A stretch of 64,000 nucleotides of DNA, taken from NCBI RefSeq assembly GCF_018873765.1, contig NC_057925.1, forward strand, positions 47,337,010 to 47,401,009, given 5' to 3'. Below, in pieces: positions 46,250 through 59,129 of this stretch (position 1 is its first letter; each line of letters starts with the position of its first letter). The DNA comes from Telopea speciosissima (taxonomy: Eukaryota > Streptophyta > Magnoliopsida > Proteales > Proteaceae). Both the position numbers and the translations under genes were made by a program. The notes below the pieces were generated by a model, which saw only the letters and a program-made list of their open reading frames with translations, made no database searches and was not told the DNA's origin.

Positions 46250-47495
46250 CGTCGTTGATTCATCACGCTCACGCGGGTGCAACACATGCATCACGAGTCA
46301 ATTATATTATCATATACTCACAGATAGGCTTAAAGTGACACATCAGAAAAGAGACATCTTTATTCTTCTTTAACTAAACTGAAGATTTCGTCCCACCTTC
46401 TTTTAAACTTCTTCTGGTCCCCAAGTTTCCACCAGATTGTTTTGCTTTCTAATTTTTAAAGTATTAGTTTTGTTCATGTGTCATGCTGCTCTGTCAAATG
46501 CGTCAAGAGATAAAAATCCATCAAATTGTATCCCAACCATGGTTTATATGCACGGTATCGGAACGAGTATTGGCAACACACAAAATCAATATGATATCAA
46601 TCTAGATCGATTGTATCGGACAAAAATATTTTTAATATTTTTTAAAAAATTAAATTTTTGATCATTTTACCCCTTGTTCGTATCATGCTATTGATACGGT
46701 ATTGGCAACTAGCAAAACTGGTACGTATCACCCGATACGGGTGATATGATACCGATACTTAGAACAAAGTCTATTCCCTTTTTTTTTTAATGGGAAAGTA
46801 TTTTTTGTGGGGAGCGCAAGAGCCATGTGTGCGGCAACCAATGAAAGTCCATGTTGGCATCTCGGGATGAAATTTCTATCTTTCATGGAGGTAGGACGGT
46901 CATTTTGCCCCTCCATTGTGTCTAGACGCACATAAAACCATCTGATTCAACTCGATACAATTGATTTGTAGTGTATCAATAATTGTATCAGTCGACACAT
47001 TTTTTAAACCATGGTCTGAACTAGTCAGTTCAATTGAAATTTTGTCAAACAAATAAAACCAAATCGAACATTTAATGGTTCGGCTTTGTTTGACTTTTTA
47101 GAAATGGATCGAAATCAAAAACCGAAATCCAAACCTAAAATTTTAAATATATATATATATAAAAAATGAAAAAAAAAAATTTACTATTATTTTTTAAGGA
47201 AAGGATTTCCCACATTGCCCAACTAATAATTCGGTTATACATGAGTTCCATCTTAACAGTTTGGCTTTGGATTGACCCAATATTAATACTTGCTTAAATT
47301 GATTCAACCCGACTACAACCGAGCCAAACCAAACCAGTTGACATCCTATATATGACCATAACATGCAAATTATGATAACGTGATCCCAACCATCAAATTA
47401 GCATATCCCAGAAGTAATTGCGAATGGTCAAAAACTGGTAATCACTCTTAATCTAATCAAGTGAAATTTGTACTTTAAACCAACGGCTGAGATTC
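46250..47495. other. Intergenic, repeat-like, no gene
   Basis: Contains repeated GGTATCGG, GATACGG and ACCATGG words (46535-47015) suggestive of an old degraded element with ACCATGGTTTA ends, and an AT microsatellite near 47148. No coding region was seen. Confidence 0.45.
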
Positions 47496-47504
47496 CAGAC
47501 ACAA

Positions 47505-47570
47505 TAAGACATCATCATGATGCCACTATGACGTCATCATATATCATGACGCTACTATGATGTCATCATA
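47505..47570. repeat. Imperfect tandem repeat with a TGACGTCA core upstream of pirin
   Basis: About two copies of a unit of roughly 30 bp containing CATCAT, GACG or GATG, and CTACTATGA or CCACTATGA. A perfect palindrome TGACGTCA at 47529-47536 matches the bZIP (TGA/CRE-type) binding core. It lies about 410 bp upstream of the TATA box of pirin. Confidence 0.6.
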
Positions 47571-47942
47571 TTAAAATTTCGAAAAAAAAAATGGGGCAAC
47601 AAACAAGCTTGGAACTGATTAGTGGAAGGAAGGAATTTTTTGTTTTTTTGTTTGGTAGAAGTGGAAGGAAGGAATTGCATCTGCAAGACTTTGACTTTAC
47701 TAAATTACTATTTCAATCCAGCCATTGATGGAGTTTTAGTCTAATTAGTGCAGCCAAGTCTTTGACTCGCCATTAAAGGACTTTTAAACTTTCAGTTATA
47801 AGTACTGTTGTGGTGGCTGATTCTGATCAGTCATTCTCATGATCTCATCAACATTTCTTGAATCACTTACTTGTTTGATTTGGGGACCCTATCTGGCTTG
47901 GCTTTTAGTTTTCCTTTTCCCTCTACTTGATCTTCATCTCTC

Positions 47943-47950
47943 TATAAATA
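47943..47950 (+). promoter_or_regulatory. TATA box of the pirin gene
   Basis: TATAAATA 63 bp before the first coding ATG at 48013, in a C/T-rich context. Its position implies that transcription starts near 47975, which excludes the in-frame ATG at 47839 as the usual start. Confidence 0.7.
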
Positions 47951-48012
47951 CTCAAACATCTTCCACTTATTCTTCCAAAGATCCAAACTGTTCTGGAGAA
48001 AAGAGAAAAAGA

Positions 48013-49399
48013 ATGCCTGAAACAGAGATCTCAAGTGTTCTAAGAGAACCCCGCTTTGTGGTTAAAAAATTTCAGGCCATAGCTCAAAGAGAAGGAGCTG
48101 GTGCTGTTGTCAGACGAAGCATCGGAAGGTAAAAGAAACCCATCAACTACATTGCAAAATCTTGATTGATTTCAGTACTTTTGGTTAAATGGGTCTTTGA
48201 TTTCTTCAGGTTTGAGCTCAGATACTTCGATCCATTCCTCGTATTAGATGAATTCCAAGGTCTGTTTTCTCTTTTCTTTTTTCCTTTTTGTGGGAGTTCT
48301 TCAGTTTCTCTTTGAATCCTTTTAAATTTCGTTTGGTTTTCATTTGAATCTTGCAGTTACAGCTCCTGGTGGATTTCCTGATCATCCACACAGAGGTTAT
48401 ATTCTGATTCCTCCTCTCTCTGCATCTAATTTTTTTAGAAAATAGGTTCAAATTGTGCCTTTTTGAGGAGCTTGAAATAAATTTCTTCTTGATTTGCAGG
48501 TTTTGAAACGGTCACCTACATGTTGCAGGTAGATATCATTTTACCAGTTACATGTCAAGATCAGGCTTCTTAGTCTCAGCATTAGTTTCATGAAGAAGGA
48601 TTCTTGGTTTCTGATATTCTTGTGTTTGGGATCACAGGGAGCTGTTACACATGAAGATTTCAAAGGACACAAGGGTACCATAAGAGCAGGTGACTTACAA
48701 TGGATGACAGCCGGTAAAGGAATTGTTCACTCTGAAATGCCTGCAAGTCAAGGAACTCAAAAGGGTCTACAGTTGTGGATCAACCTCTCTTCCAAGCACA
48801 AAATGTAAGAAACAGAGACCTTAGCCTTACTGACACAAACTTAAGTTACAATCAGTGTTTGATAACCCGATATCGATAAAACAAAAACTTTGAACATTGA
48901 TTATATTATATCTGTTGATCATCTCAGGATTGAGCCAAGATATCAAGAGATGCTAAGTAAGGATGTAGCAGAAGTTTCAAAAGATGGGATCAAAGTTAGA
49001 GTTATAGCAGGGGAGGCTTTGGGAACCAAGTCACAAATTTACACAAGAACTCCAACCATGTACTTGGATTTCACACTTAAGCCAGGAGCTCATCTCCAGC
49101 AACCTATCCCATTCAAGTGGAATTCATTCATCTATGTACTAGAAGGGGAAGGTGTCTTTTGCAGCAAGGAGTCTTCACCCACTAAACCACACTACATTCT
49201 TCTTTTAGGCTCTGGTGATGGTGTAGAAGCATGGAACCAGTCTTCCAAGCTCCTCAGATTCATTTTAGTTGGAGGAGAACCATTAGGAGAACCTGTAGTG
49301 CAGTATGGGCCTTTTGTTATGAACACTCAAGAAGAGATTGACCAGACAATCGATGACTATGAATATTGCATCAATGGGTTCGAGAATGCCAAGCATTAG
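48013..49399 (+). CDS. Pirin-like protein
   Basis: Six exons: 48013-48128, 48210-48259, 48357-48395, 48500-48528, 48638-48804 and 48928-49399, all with GT-AG introns, giving 290 residues. Pirins are two-domain cupins, nuclear or cytosolic, with one metal site. Plant members have been linked to G-protein and light signalling and some pirins have quercetinase activity. The metal ligands are visible as H65 and H67 in DHPHRGFETVTY and H109 and E111 in IVHSEMP. The C-terminal cupin (from about residue 155) contains TPTMYLDFTLKPG. The length is normal for the family. I chose the ATG at 48013 because a TATA box lies just before it; an in-frame ATG at 47839 would add 58 residues with a hydrophobic stretch. 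The gene converges with the ThrRS gene. The substrate is unknown. Confidence 0.95.
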
Positions 49400-49489
49400 A
49401 GATGAAAAAAAAAAAAAAACCATACTTGGGATTGAATTTTTAGTGAATTGTAGATTTGTATTCTTTTTATCAATTGATAAAGGAAAGAG

Positions 49490-50705
49490 GATGGAAGATA
49501 GTGAAGTGATGTTAATACTTAATAGAGAAGGTGTTTCAACTTCAATTCTTTTTGTAGAGTTGATTTCTCATTTATTCCTTCCTGATATTATTGATAGAAT
49601 TTTAAGAATCCATATTTCTGATATTGATGACCATTGGAGATGCAATCTGGAATTTTCTCCACTCAACAAGCTGCAAAGTTCATTTTCAATTCTCACCCTA
49701 GTATCATTCACTCTAGATGGTGGCGATTTTTCTGGAAATCTAACGTTCATCCGAAGTTTAAAATATTCTTTTGGCGTGTTTTATATGCAAAATTGCCTAT
49801 TAAAGCAACTCTATCAGAATGGGTAGCGATCGATCCTACATGTATCTTGTGTGGTTTTTGTGATGAGTCTATGTGGCATCTGTTTCTATCTTGTGATTGG
49901 ATTAAGCATATTTGGGCATCTAGTCCCCTTGGATTGAAAACAGAGCTTCTCTCCAGCCCATCCTTGGCACAACTGTGACGTACACTTTTCCTCTCCACAG
50001 CTTTGGACGAACAATCCTCTATTTGGTTTTTTTCAGTTTTTATAATTACATGTTATTTTATTTGGGATGTAAAGAACAAAGTAATCCATGGGTCAGCCAC
50101 AGCTGATCCAAAGTTTGTGATTCAGTCTGTAAATAAATGGCTCTATGACCTGAACATTCACCCCCTACCCGATCTCCTATTTCAAATAGTTCTCTGATGA
50201 TTTCCAATTATTCTACTATGACTCACCTCTCTAACTATGATACACATTACATTGTTTTAATTTGCACAGGCATTTTTGAACCTCAACTGAGATTAAAAGG
50301 GTGGGTTTTTTGCATTTTGATAGTTGGGCAAGATATCCTAACTTCTGCGGGTTATCTTTCCTCTTCGGACGTTTTGGAGGTAGAGATCAATGGAATAGTA
50401 CATGGATGGAAATATGCCCTTACCTCAAATATCAGAATCAAAGAAGTCTGGAGTAGCAACAAGGCTTTAAACAATCTTCTTAATCCTTTGGAAAATACCA
50501 AGTTTCCTTGGAACTTGCTCCCCCTTTGCCTAGAATTAGCAGATCTTACTACTTACTTTTCCAGAACTTTGTTTAAATGTTTGGATGATGAAAAACAACT
50601 CTCTATGTTACAATCTCTAGCTTATAAGGCGGTTACCAAAAATCTATAATCTATCCTAAGGACAAACATGTAAATTTTCTTATCTTTTAAGTAATATATT
50701 TTCTT
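49490..50705 (+). mobile_element. 5'-truncated LINE tail downstream of pirin
   Basis: The open segments encode a zf-RVT domain (SNVHPKFKIFFWRVLYAKLP, CILCGFCDESMWHLFLSC, near 49720-49900), then a degenerate RNase H-like region to 50649, followed by an A-rich 3' end near 50705. Frame changes near 49650, a stop at 49976 and another near 50195 break it. The 5' boundary is approximate and I found no target duplication. It lies in sense orientation 90 bp after the pirin stop. Confidence 0.8.
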
Positions 50706-50906
50706 TTCCATCAAAAAAATAGATAAAATTCAACTCTTCAGGTTTTCAAAGCAACCTTGCCCTGAGAAGATGTACTCCAAGGTTCAAATGAAATATTGAT
50801 AAGGAGCTTTAAAACACTTTGTAATTGATGGGAGCCTTCCCATTGGATGCTGCTAAGATCCTAACACAGTCAATCTGGAACTGGTATCAACTGATTAAAA
50901 AGCTGA

Positions 50907-51120
50907 ACTAACAACAACAACTTAGCCTTATTACATGGATCATTGCCCTCCAATCAGCTCTATTCAAGGTCATACTTGATACAAGGCCTAAGCTATGCAT
51001 GTCTTTCCTCACCACTTCTCATAAGGTCATTTTAGGTCTACCCTTGACTCTTTTAGTTCTTTCAATCTGAATCAAATCACTCCTCCGAACTGGAGCATCC
51101 AAAGGCCTCCGTTGAACATG
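50907..51120 (-). mobile_element. RTE-type LINE 3' fragment
   Basis: On the minus strand the translation contains HVQRRPLDAPVRRSD and KGRPKMTL, typical of the C-terminus of plant RTE-clade LINE polymerases, followed by a TTGTTGTTG tail (AAC repeats at 50910-50920 on the plus strand). It is truncated upstream and has an internal stop. Confidence 0.75.
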
Positions 51121-51433
51121 AAATGACTTTCTCATTGCTTATCACGTATTGGAACAAACCAGAACCAGTTATAATAATTCTGTTCTGGTCCTAGCCAATA
51201 AAGTGGTTTTTATTTCAAACCAAAAACTGAACTGATTAATTGGTTTGAACCGATAAGGAACTGAAATAAGGGAATTATGGGAGTTTGTAAATAGGAGTCT
51301 AGGTTTTTTTATATTTCATAGATTTTTGTCTAATTTTCAATTAGATTGTGTGTGGGCCTAATATATGGGCTAAAAATACTTTCTTTGGGCTTAATTGACT
51401 GATGTTTTGGTCTTAGAATCAATTAAAAACTAA

Positions 51434-51784
51434 GGCTCCGTTTGGTTGCAAGGGGTATTAAAGGGAAGAAAAGGGAAATTTTCATACTTAAAAGGAGAAT
51501 TTTTATAATCATTACTGATTACCCCATGTGACACCATGTGACAATATCAATAACTCCAAATCATTCCATATTTGGTTATTAAATTCCACTTTACTTTGCA
51601 TCCAATTCCTTTTGGTCTAAAATGTAAAATAAATATTACATGTAAAATGTATATTTATTATATATGGTAAGAAATTGAAATAGTTTATACAATCACATGG
51701 GGTAATGATTACAAAAGTTTCTTTTTTAAGTTTGAAAATTTTCCCTTCCTTTCCCTTTAATTCCCCTTGCAACCAAACGGAACC
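51434..51784. mobile_element. Tourist-like (PIF/Harbinger) MITE
   Basis: 351 bp with TIRs beginning GGCTCCGTTTGGTTGCAAGG and GGTTCCGTTTGGTTGCAAGG, flanked by the 3-bp duplication TAA at 51431-51433 and 51785-51787. Non-coding. The TWA target duplication and GGCTCCGTTTGG ends are typical of Harbinger-type MITEs. Confidence 0.88.
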
Positions 51785-52071
51785 TAAGGTCTAGCAATGA
51801 TCAACTCTTAAGACTCGTATCTAGGGGATATCTTCCAGATGATGATATGTTGCTAAACAAATAATAAGAAATCAAACAGCAAGTACACTCAAAGTGGCAA
51901 GGCTTCTTTGCTGTATTTATGTTTTTCCTTTCCAAATCAAGTATGTGTATCTGTAATCTATTTTACAATTACATCAATGCATAGATCTGCTTAGAGATGA
52001 GTATGATGATGTTCCAGGCTTTCCTGCCTTTCCATAGCTCACTGTCAATATATCTGATGAAAAGATGCATT

Positions 52072-55000
52072 CTAAATTGAAGTTCTGTTGTCAACTGCAG
52101 ACTTGATTCTGCATATGAAATCATCAATTGTCATGGTTCCAAGCTCTCCACCAAACCTAGATCTAACTGTAACAGTCTGGGTTTCAGCTTCTTTGGGACC
52201 TACAACTGCCATTAATGGGATCTTCTGCTTCTCTGCATTTCTTATGAGCTTTGGTAAGCGCTCACCATGGCAAGCTTCAGCCCTGATACCATTATCCTTC
52301 AGCCTTTTCATCAACTTGCTGCAGTACTCAAGCTGCAAAACCATACATTGCATGCTTTAAAATATGGACACAAAAATATTCTCATGGAAATGCAAGGTTA
52401 TCAGATAAGATATTGGTTGTTGATATGATAACCTCAAACAACTAAATCGGTCAAACCATGGAAGCACTACATACTTGAGTGTCAGTGACAGGTAATACAC
52501 GAGCTTGGATTGGAGAAAGCCATAATGGGAAATCGCCAGCATAATGCTCTATAAGGACACCAAAAAAGCGCTCTAAAGACCCAAGCACTGCCCGATGGAT
52601 CATGATTGGTCGCTTCTTCTCTGAGTTATAATCGACATAAGTAATATCAAACCTCTCTGGCAAATTAAAATCAACCTGTTGAAATCACTGAGAAGAATAT
52701 ATTAGTTCATTACATAGTTTACATCTGATGCATCACAACAAAAAAAAATAATGAGTATCAACTTGCAGCTAAAAGAGAGAAAGGGGTAAACAGTGCTTAA
52801 ACTAGTATGTACATCAGTACATGGCACATAGTGTATTTAATGGCACTTGACTTTATTCCATGGTGTCATCAAAATGTAGATTACATAAATGTCAACCACA
52901 TCAACAGATAGAATTCTCAACATACAATAGCTACCATGCATTGCATCAGTCTCCTTTTATTTATAGGAAATATTCCTACACCAGGCATGGATAACACAGA
53001 AAAGAGGACCATGCCTACTGATGAGGAATCTCTCATTGATCAAACATTAGAGACTATACGATGGTGCTATCACATGAATCAACTTCTTTCTGTGTTTTAG
53101 CCTCTACCACACTGAAACATTTAAGAAAAGAACTCTGCAAAGGTCTTAGTTGATGCAAGATAAGATGGACAAACATCCATTTGAAACCAAGATTCAGTTA
53201 GCACTTTCAGCAAATCGCAACTCATTCTAATAGAGAACTTGCCTGCACAGTTGAGCATTGCCACTTTCTTCCAAGAGCATCCTCAATTTTGAGATCAATC
53301 TTTGGACCATAAAAAGCACCACCACCTTCATCAATCTGGTAGTGCCAACCTTTATCATCCAATGCATCTTTAAGAGCGACTGTTGCTTTTTGCCATATGT
53401 CATCAGATCCCACAGCTTTCTCTGGTCTTGTGGAAAGGTTCACTTCATACTTGCTAAATCCAAATTGGAGCAAGATCTCTTCAGTTAGATCCAGCACACC
53501 CCTAATTTCATTCTTGATCTGATTCTCTAAGCAGAATATGTGTGCATCGTCCTGCAAAGGATTAAAAGTAATTACTTCCTGTAATTCAAGAACATCCTCT
53601 TGTTGGATAGTGCCACAAATCTAAGTTGTTCTAGCAGAACTGTGTCACAAGTCTACGTAATGCCAACAAAAATTTTATAACAATAGACTCCAGGGTGTTT
53701 CTTAGCCTCAATGGCAGAGGTGTACCTGAGTGAAACCTCTTACACGGAACAAGCCATGTAAGCTTCCCGAAAGCTCGTACCGGTATACAGTACCCAGCTC
53801 AGCAACTCTAATTGGGAAGTCTCTATATGAGTGCAGCTTCCGTTTGTAGACCAGAATATGGTAGGGACAGTTCATCGGTCGAAGTTGATAGAGTTCATCC
53901 TCAATGTTCATTTGATCATACATATTCTCTTTGTAGAAGTCCAGATGACCGCTGATTTTCCAGAGGTCTGCCTTCGCCACATGTGGGGTGTACAGCAAGT
54001 CATAACCATGTTCTATGTGCATTCTTTTCCATGAATCTTCTATTATGTGCCTCACTATGGCACCTTTTGGATGCCAAAACACTAACCCTCCACCTGCTTC
54101 ATCCTGCAAAATTTTCACCAAAACAATTGAAGATCTCAATAGATGAGATAAAGTTCCTCTTCTGGGGCTTAAATTAAATGGAATTACAAAGACGGAATAT
54201 AGAGTACCTCTGGACAAGTAGATTCAGTAGCAATGCTTAGGTGAAATCAAGTAGCAAGAACAGAAACATTGAGCAAGTATTAGCAATACGAAAATTTGAA
54301 TAACTATTAGTGATAGCAGTGAAAAAAAACAAGAATTCACTTGTATGCTTGGTCTCTAAAAATGCCCAATATGTGCTTAAAAGAAAAATAAGAATAAATA
54401 AGGGCAACTGGAAAATATTCACAGATAACCATTAGAATGCCAATTTCTTTCAGGAAATGGATGACTTTATAGTTTGGGATAACATAAAGTGAAATTCCAC
54501 ATGATTTTTTGGTTAATCAGGTGTTGTCAAAGCAACACCACCTACTGTTTGGACCAACTGAATCATGCATAAGTTCAACGCTGCCAGTGATTTGGTCTGC
54601 TAGGTGCATATGGTTGACAACTTCAGGTGAGTCACTGGGGGTGACTAGCCAATGACTTCATGGAGTTTAGCATTTGGAGCTCTGAAATTTGGTTCTTTGT
54701 TAAAACATTGTATCTTTTTATGCTGGGCCCTAAGCAACTAAAACATGATTGCTATTATTACTTCCCCTAAGATTCATATGGTAGACTAAATATTTTCTTT
54801 TATTTCTGGTGCTGCTGACCTTATTGCTGTAACGAATGGTTGATGTCTTCCCCACCCATTTTCCTCTAAATATTTCCAATAAAACCCTGGGAACAGAAAA
54901 TGAATGTTTGGGAAAATCTAAGAATGTATAAATAAGTAACAGAATTTATCTTCCTGCATTCATCAAAAAATAACAACAATTATTATCTTACTGCAATATG

Positions 55001-58000
55001 TTCCAACTTCTAACATTCCATCAGACCAAATACAGTGATCACAATCAAATTTCATGAGTTAACTTCTTCGTCTTTGGATTAACCACAAATACCAATACCA
55101 ATAATACCATTTCAGAAGTGGATTCTGAGCACATCTCACCTGTATAGAGAATAGATCAAGATCCTGGCCAAGGCGCCTATGATCCCGACGTTTTGCCTCC
55201 TCTTTAAAGTGAAGGTATGCTTTCAACTGTTCTTCATTTTCCCATGCAGTGCCATAGATCCTCTGCAGCATTGGATTTTTTTCATCCCCTCTCCAATATG
55301 CCCCAGCAACAGATTCAAGCTCAACAGCTTTTTTGTTTAAAAGGCCAGTAGATTCAACATGGGGTCCAGCACAAAGATCCCACCACTCATTACCTGGAAA
55401 GAACATAAAACAGTCAGAAAAGCAGAGAAGTGCAACAACGCATTAGGAAATATATGACAGAAGTCTCAAAACAGGTCTAATCATACGACTTATATACAGT
55501 GCTAGTGGGAACTAGATCCAATATAACCAGGCACTGTCACCTAATGCATAGGCTCCAAGAAGAGACTCAATTAGTTGGAGCCTAGCCAAGCCCCATATTT
55601 AATGGGTGATCATATCAAGTACAATGCAACAATTCCCACCAGACGTAAGAAGTTGAGTACTTGGGTGGGAGTAGGGCTGCTGAACTTCTAAGAAGTCCTC
55701 ATTTTGCACATCATACTCATCTTCACCAACGTGGTTCAATCATTCATAAGGAAGAGGGAAGAGACACAGAAATTAAATTGGAATATAAGCATAGTTCAAA
55801 ATCTCGCCGAGATCTCAGAAATCTCGGTAAACTCGAGCTAGTCGAGACGAGATATGATACGAAACAACAAAATGTCTAATCTCAAAAAACTCGACCGAGA
55901 TTTCGAATATTTCAAGAATCTCGGTGAAATCTCAGTGAAATCTCGAATATTTCGAGAATCTCGACCTCCTCAGTACTCATAGAGTCATAGTATTGTATTG
56001 TTGGGACTTGGGAGTTAAGACGTAGAAGACTAGGGTAGTAAGGTGTCTATGACTTATGTAGTATTCATTGTACTTAGGTTGGGTGTCTATGTAATATGCA
56101 TTGTGAACACTTCATTGTATCTTGTGATTTGTAGTAGAAACTTTAAGTCTTTAACTATTTCTTAAATAATTATTCAATATTATGTGCATAATTTACTTGT
56201 TTTATTTGCCAATTATGTCTCATATCATTCAATCACTGTGTAGAATAGGCAATATTACATTTAAGGGTTCAGCGTTTACTGCCAACCAAGGGTGCAAATC
56301 CTCACCAAATTGGGGTTTTTTTTTTCTTTTCAATTTGAACCTTTAAATATGTTTATTAAGCCTAAAACAAGCTTACCTTAAAGTTTCGGAACCAACTATG
56401 GCCATATACCCATTGAAACATTAAAAAAAAAATTACACAGTCTTGCCAAGATCCGAGATCTCAGAAAACTCAACCTGGTCGAGAGCATGGTCGAGACCGA
56501 GTTTTAGAACCTTGAATATAAGAGGGCTGTTAGACTAGGCATTTCTTATGAATCATACAGCTATGCGACCAACCAAGAAACAGAATATGCTCAAAATGAG
56601 TGTAACTGCTAAGTATATGTAGATATGGATCAGTGGCAAGACTATAGAAGGATAGAATGAGAAATGAAGTTATCCACATGAATCAAGGTGTAATATTGAT
56701 AGGCGACAAGATAGGGGAAAGTTAACAGACAAGTTGTAGGCATATACAGCAAAGACGAGTGATTGCACCGGGGAGAATGATCAATAATTCAATTTGCTGC
56801 AAGTTGATGGTGTTGAAAGGACAAAAGAAAGGCTAAGAATTTCATGGGTTGAATTAGTGACAAAGGACTCAAGGCTTATGATTTTGCAGAAGAAATGACA
56901 CATGAGGGTGCGATGGAGAACAGAAAATATGTAGTTGGTAATTTGAATAGGAACCTGTTCGAGTTGTCAGCCTAAATCCCTGAGGCAGATGCGAGATTGC
57001 TGCAAAAGCTAAACGATGAATAAACTGATAAATAAAGCAGAGCTGATCTGTTTGAATATTTTATAACTTTGTAGGCGACTCTTTCTTTTCCACCCGGATT
57101 AGATCCTTTGTTTGCACCAACTGACCATTATATATCACATTAGTAATAGGGCGAATTGTTGACATGCCTCTTCCAAAGTCTACCCGAGGAAAGTCCTAGC
57201 CCATCTTTCAAGCCAAACCAAAGGATCATAATAAGCCTCCAAAACCACAAGTTGGATGTATTCTTAAAGGGACATGACCCACATATAAAAGAACACAACT
57301 TGGTGAATGATCAGAATTTCCAATAGTAAAAGATAAAACATAAAACAGAAGCACTGGAAATTCTATAAATGGAAACAAAGTACAGTTTTCATTACTTCCA
57401 AATGCACATAGATGAGGCAAAAGTGAAAAGCCTACATGAGCTCTCGATCTGTAGATGGGTTATCAAGTAATTTAAAATGACTATTAAAATGTGTATGAAC
57501 TATCCAGACAAAATGATGCTGGAACATGAAGGGAAAAAAAGTTTAACGCATGAAGTGCAAGGAAGAAAGAAGACTGACCAATGTGATAGATTGTGATGGG
57601 ATCTTCCTTGATACTTTCCAAAATCTCCATCTTGTAAGGTTCGTTTATGGCCGTTATTCTTTTCTGAGCTTCATCTCTTGATACTTCTTCTCTTACTAGT
57701 GGTAAATTTCGGCTAATAATGCGATCCTACAGATGATGTAACAAATAAATTCTGTACCCCTGAAACCATAAGTTAATGAATGTTTTCCCAAGGGTATTAT
57801 GGCTTTGCTCACCATCTCCTTTTTAATCCTCTTCAAATCCTTGTCCTGTAAAGGTTCCACATCGAAGTCATAATAAAACCCATTTTCTATCCAAGGTCCG
57901 ATAGTCACTTTAGCCTCTGGAAAGAGTTTCTGTACAGCCATGGCCATAACATGTGCACACTGTAATTAAACACAAAAACCTTCTAATCAACATGGAATTC

Positions 58001-58528
58001 CATCGAGCATCGATGTTGGGGATAAAATTTATTTCTCATTCTGAAATTATGAATTCCATTATAGCAAAAACGGCACCAGAAGAAAAACTCAGTAAGTCAA
58101 TATTAGCATTTTTCCATTTTTTGGCCGGGGTGAGGAAGAGGTAGAATAATTCGAGCTAAAACTCATAACTAATTGTATTTAATTACCGTGTGTCGAATTC
58201 TCAACAATTTCTCCGACGACTCGTTGGTGGGAAGAATGACTTCCTGTTCCTCCACTGAATTCTCTAAAGGAATCCTATCCTCGGCCACCGTCGCAGCCTC
58301 AGGTGAATCGGTGGCGATGGCTGAAGATGTTGTTGAGAAGACTTTGGCTTTGTTGATATGAGAGTAAACCCTGATATGGGTCGTCCCTGAGTTTCTTCTT
58401 CTCGCATTCGAAATGAAACTCTTTAGAGGTGAGCGAGGGAGAAACAGACAGGGTTTTCCTGTGAAGGAATTGGTTCGAGGATTTGATAGCTGACGAAGGG
58501 GAGCGAATGGGGAATTAGATACCGCCAT
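52072..58528 (-). CDS. Threonine--tRNA ligase, organellar (chloroplast/mitochondrion)
   Basis: Eight exons on the minus strand: 58187-58528, 57813-57959, 57579-57726, 55140-55393, 53726-54103, 53243-53551, 52475-52675 and 52072-52332, encoding 679 residues. It charges tRNA-Thr with threonine. The N-terminus of about 60 residues is rich in S, R and P with few acidic residues, as in organelle transit peptides. The editing domain (SAD) shows H113/H117 and C220/H224. The class II core has Zn ligands C376 (MNCP), H427 (DDAHIF) and H553 (MIHRAV), with the same spacing as in the bacterial enzyme. The anticodon-binding domain ends at a TAG. No TGS domain is present. The start is the first ATG, 58526-58528. 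The intron after exon 6 has a GC donor. A MULE-like element lies in the 2.2-kb intron 3. Probable orthologue of Arabidopsis At2g04842 (EMB2761). Confidence 0.96.
55790..56513. mobile_element. Element with 9-bp duplication in ThrRS intron 3
   Basis: 724 bp flanked by a perfect 9-bp direct repeat GAATATAAG (55781-55789 and 56514-56522). The ends are weakly inverted (left ATAGTTCAAAATCTCG, right minus strand AAGGTTCTAAAACTCGG). Both ends contain reiterated TCTCGA/CGAGA words. The 9-bp duplication favours a Mutator-type element. The splice sites of the host intron are unaffected. Confidence 0.78.
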
Positions 58529-58682
58529 TCTGTGAAGACTCACAGCTTTCGCCTTTCGCTCTTCTCTGCTAACTGCGGTGCATTTGTGTGGTAGAGCTTT
58601 CAGCTTCTCTTCTCACCTCTCTCTCACAGACCTCACACTCTCTCTCAGATTATATCTCCACTAAAATCAGATATTTGAACAC

Positions 58683-58859
58683 AAGAAAGGGTGATTACCA
58701 GATTAATGGGGTTGGGCCGGTACTCACCGGTGGTCAAGGGCTTGTTAGGCCGTAGCAAGGCTGGGCTGCTGGGCTGCTGGGCTTGGGCAGATTTAAGACT
58801 CCTAGGGTTGGATTGGGGTTTTAACATGCCCGGCCCTGCCCGGCCCATTGACAACCCTA
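58683..58859. repeat. Degraded hAT-like repeat, GGGCTGCTGGGC-rich
   Basis: The right end, read on the minus strand, is TAGGGTTGTCAATGGGCC, resembling hAT-like termini in this window. The interior holds repeated GGGCTGCT and CCCGGCC words. The left end is unclear. It lies 155 bp upstream of the ThrRS start codon. Confidence 0.45.
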
Positions 58860-58929
58860 CCCACAAAGGTAGAGTTCCATGAAAGAAAATCTTACTACAC
58901 TCTCTTGTCTTGGGGGGTTTTAAAGTTTA

Positions 58930-59088
58930 GGGTAAATTACACGTCATTCCCTGGTTTTCAAACGAAACTCAAATCACCCTGTCTACAGTAATGGTCTTAG
59001 TCTGCTGTTAGTTATTGGTGTGAAAGGACTATTTTACCCTTGTACTAAAACATTAAAATTAAATTTATAATACTACCCTTCCTTCCCC
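58930..59088. repeat. MULE-E fragment (one end)
   Basis: Starts GGGTAAATTAC and follows the left half of 27322-27705, including CTCAAATCACCC and TAATACTACCCTTC, then stops abruptly. Confidence 0.75.
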
Positions 59089-59129
59089 CTAATCATGGGG
59101 AGGAGGAAGGAAATGCATGGGCTGGAAAG

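Noticed and set aside
48218..48451. 77-codon minus-strand frame over pirin introns
   Set aside because: It overlaps pirin exons 2 and 3 in antisense and is lysine/arginine-rich because of T-rich introns.
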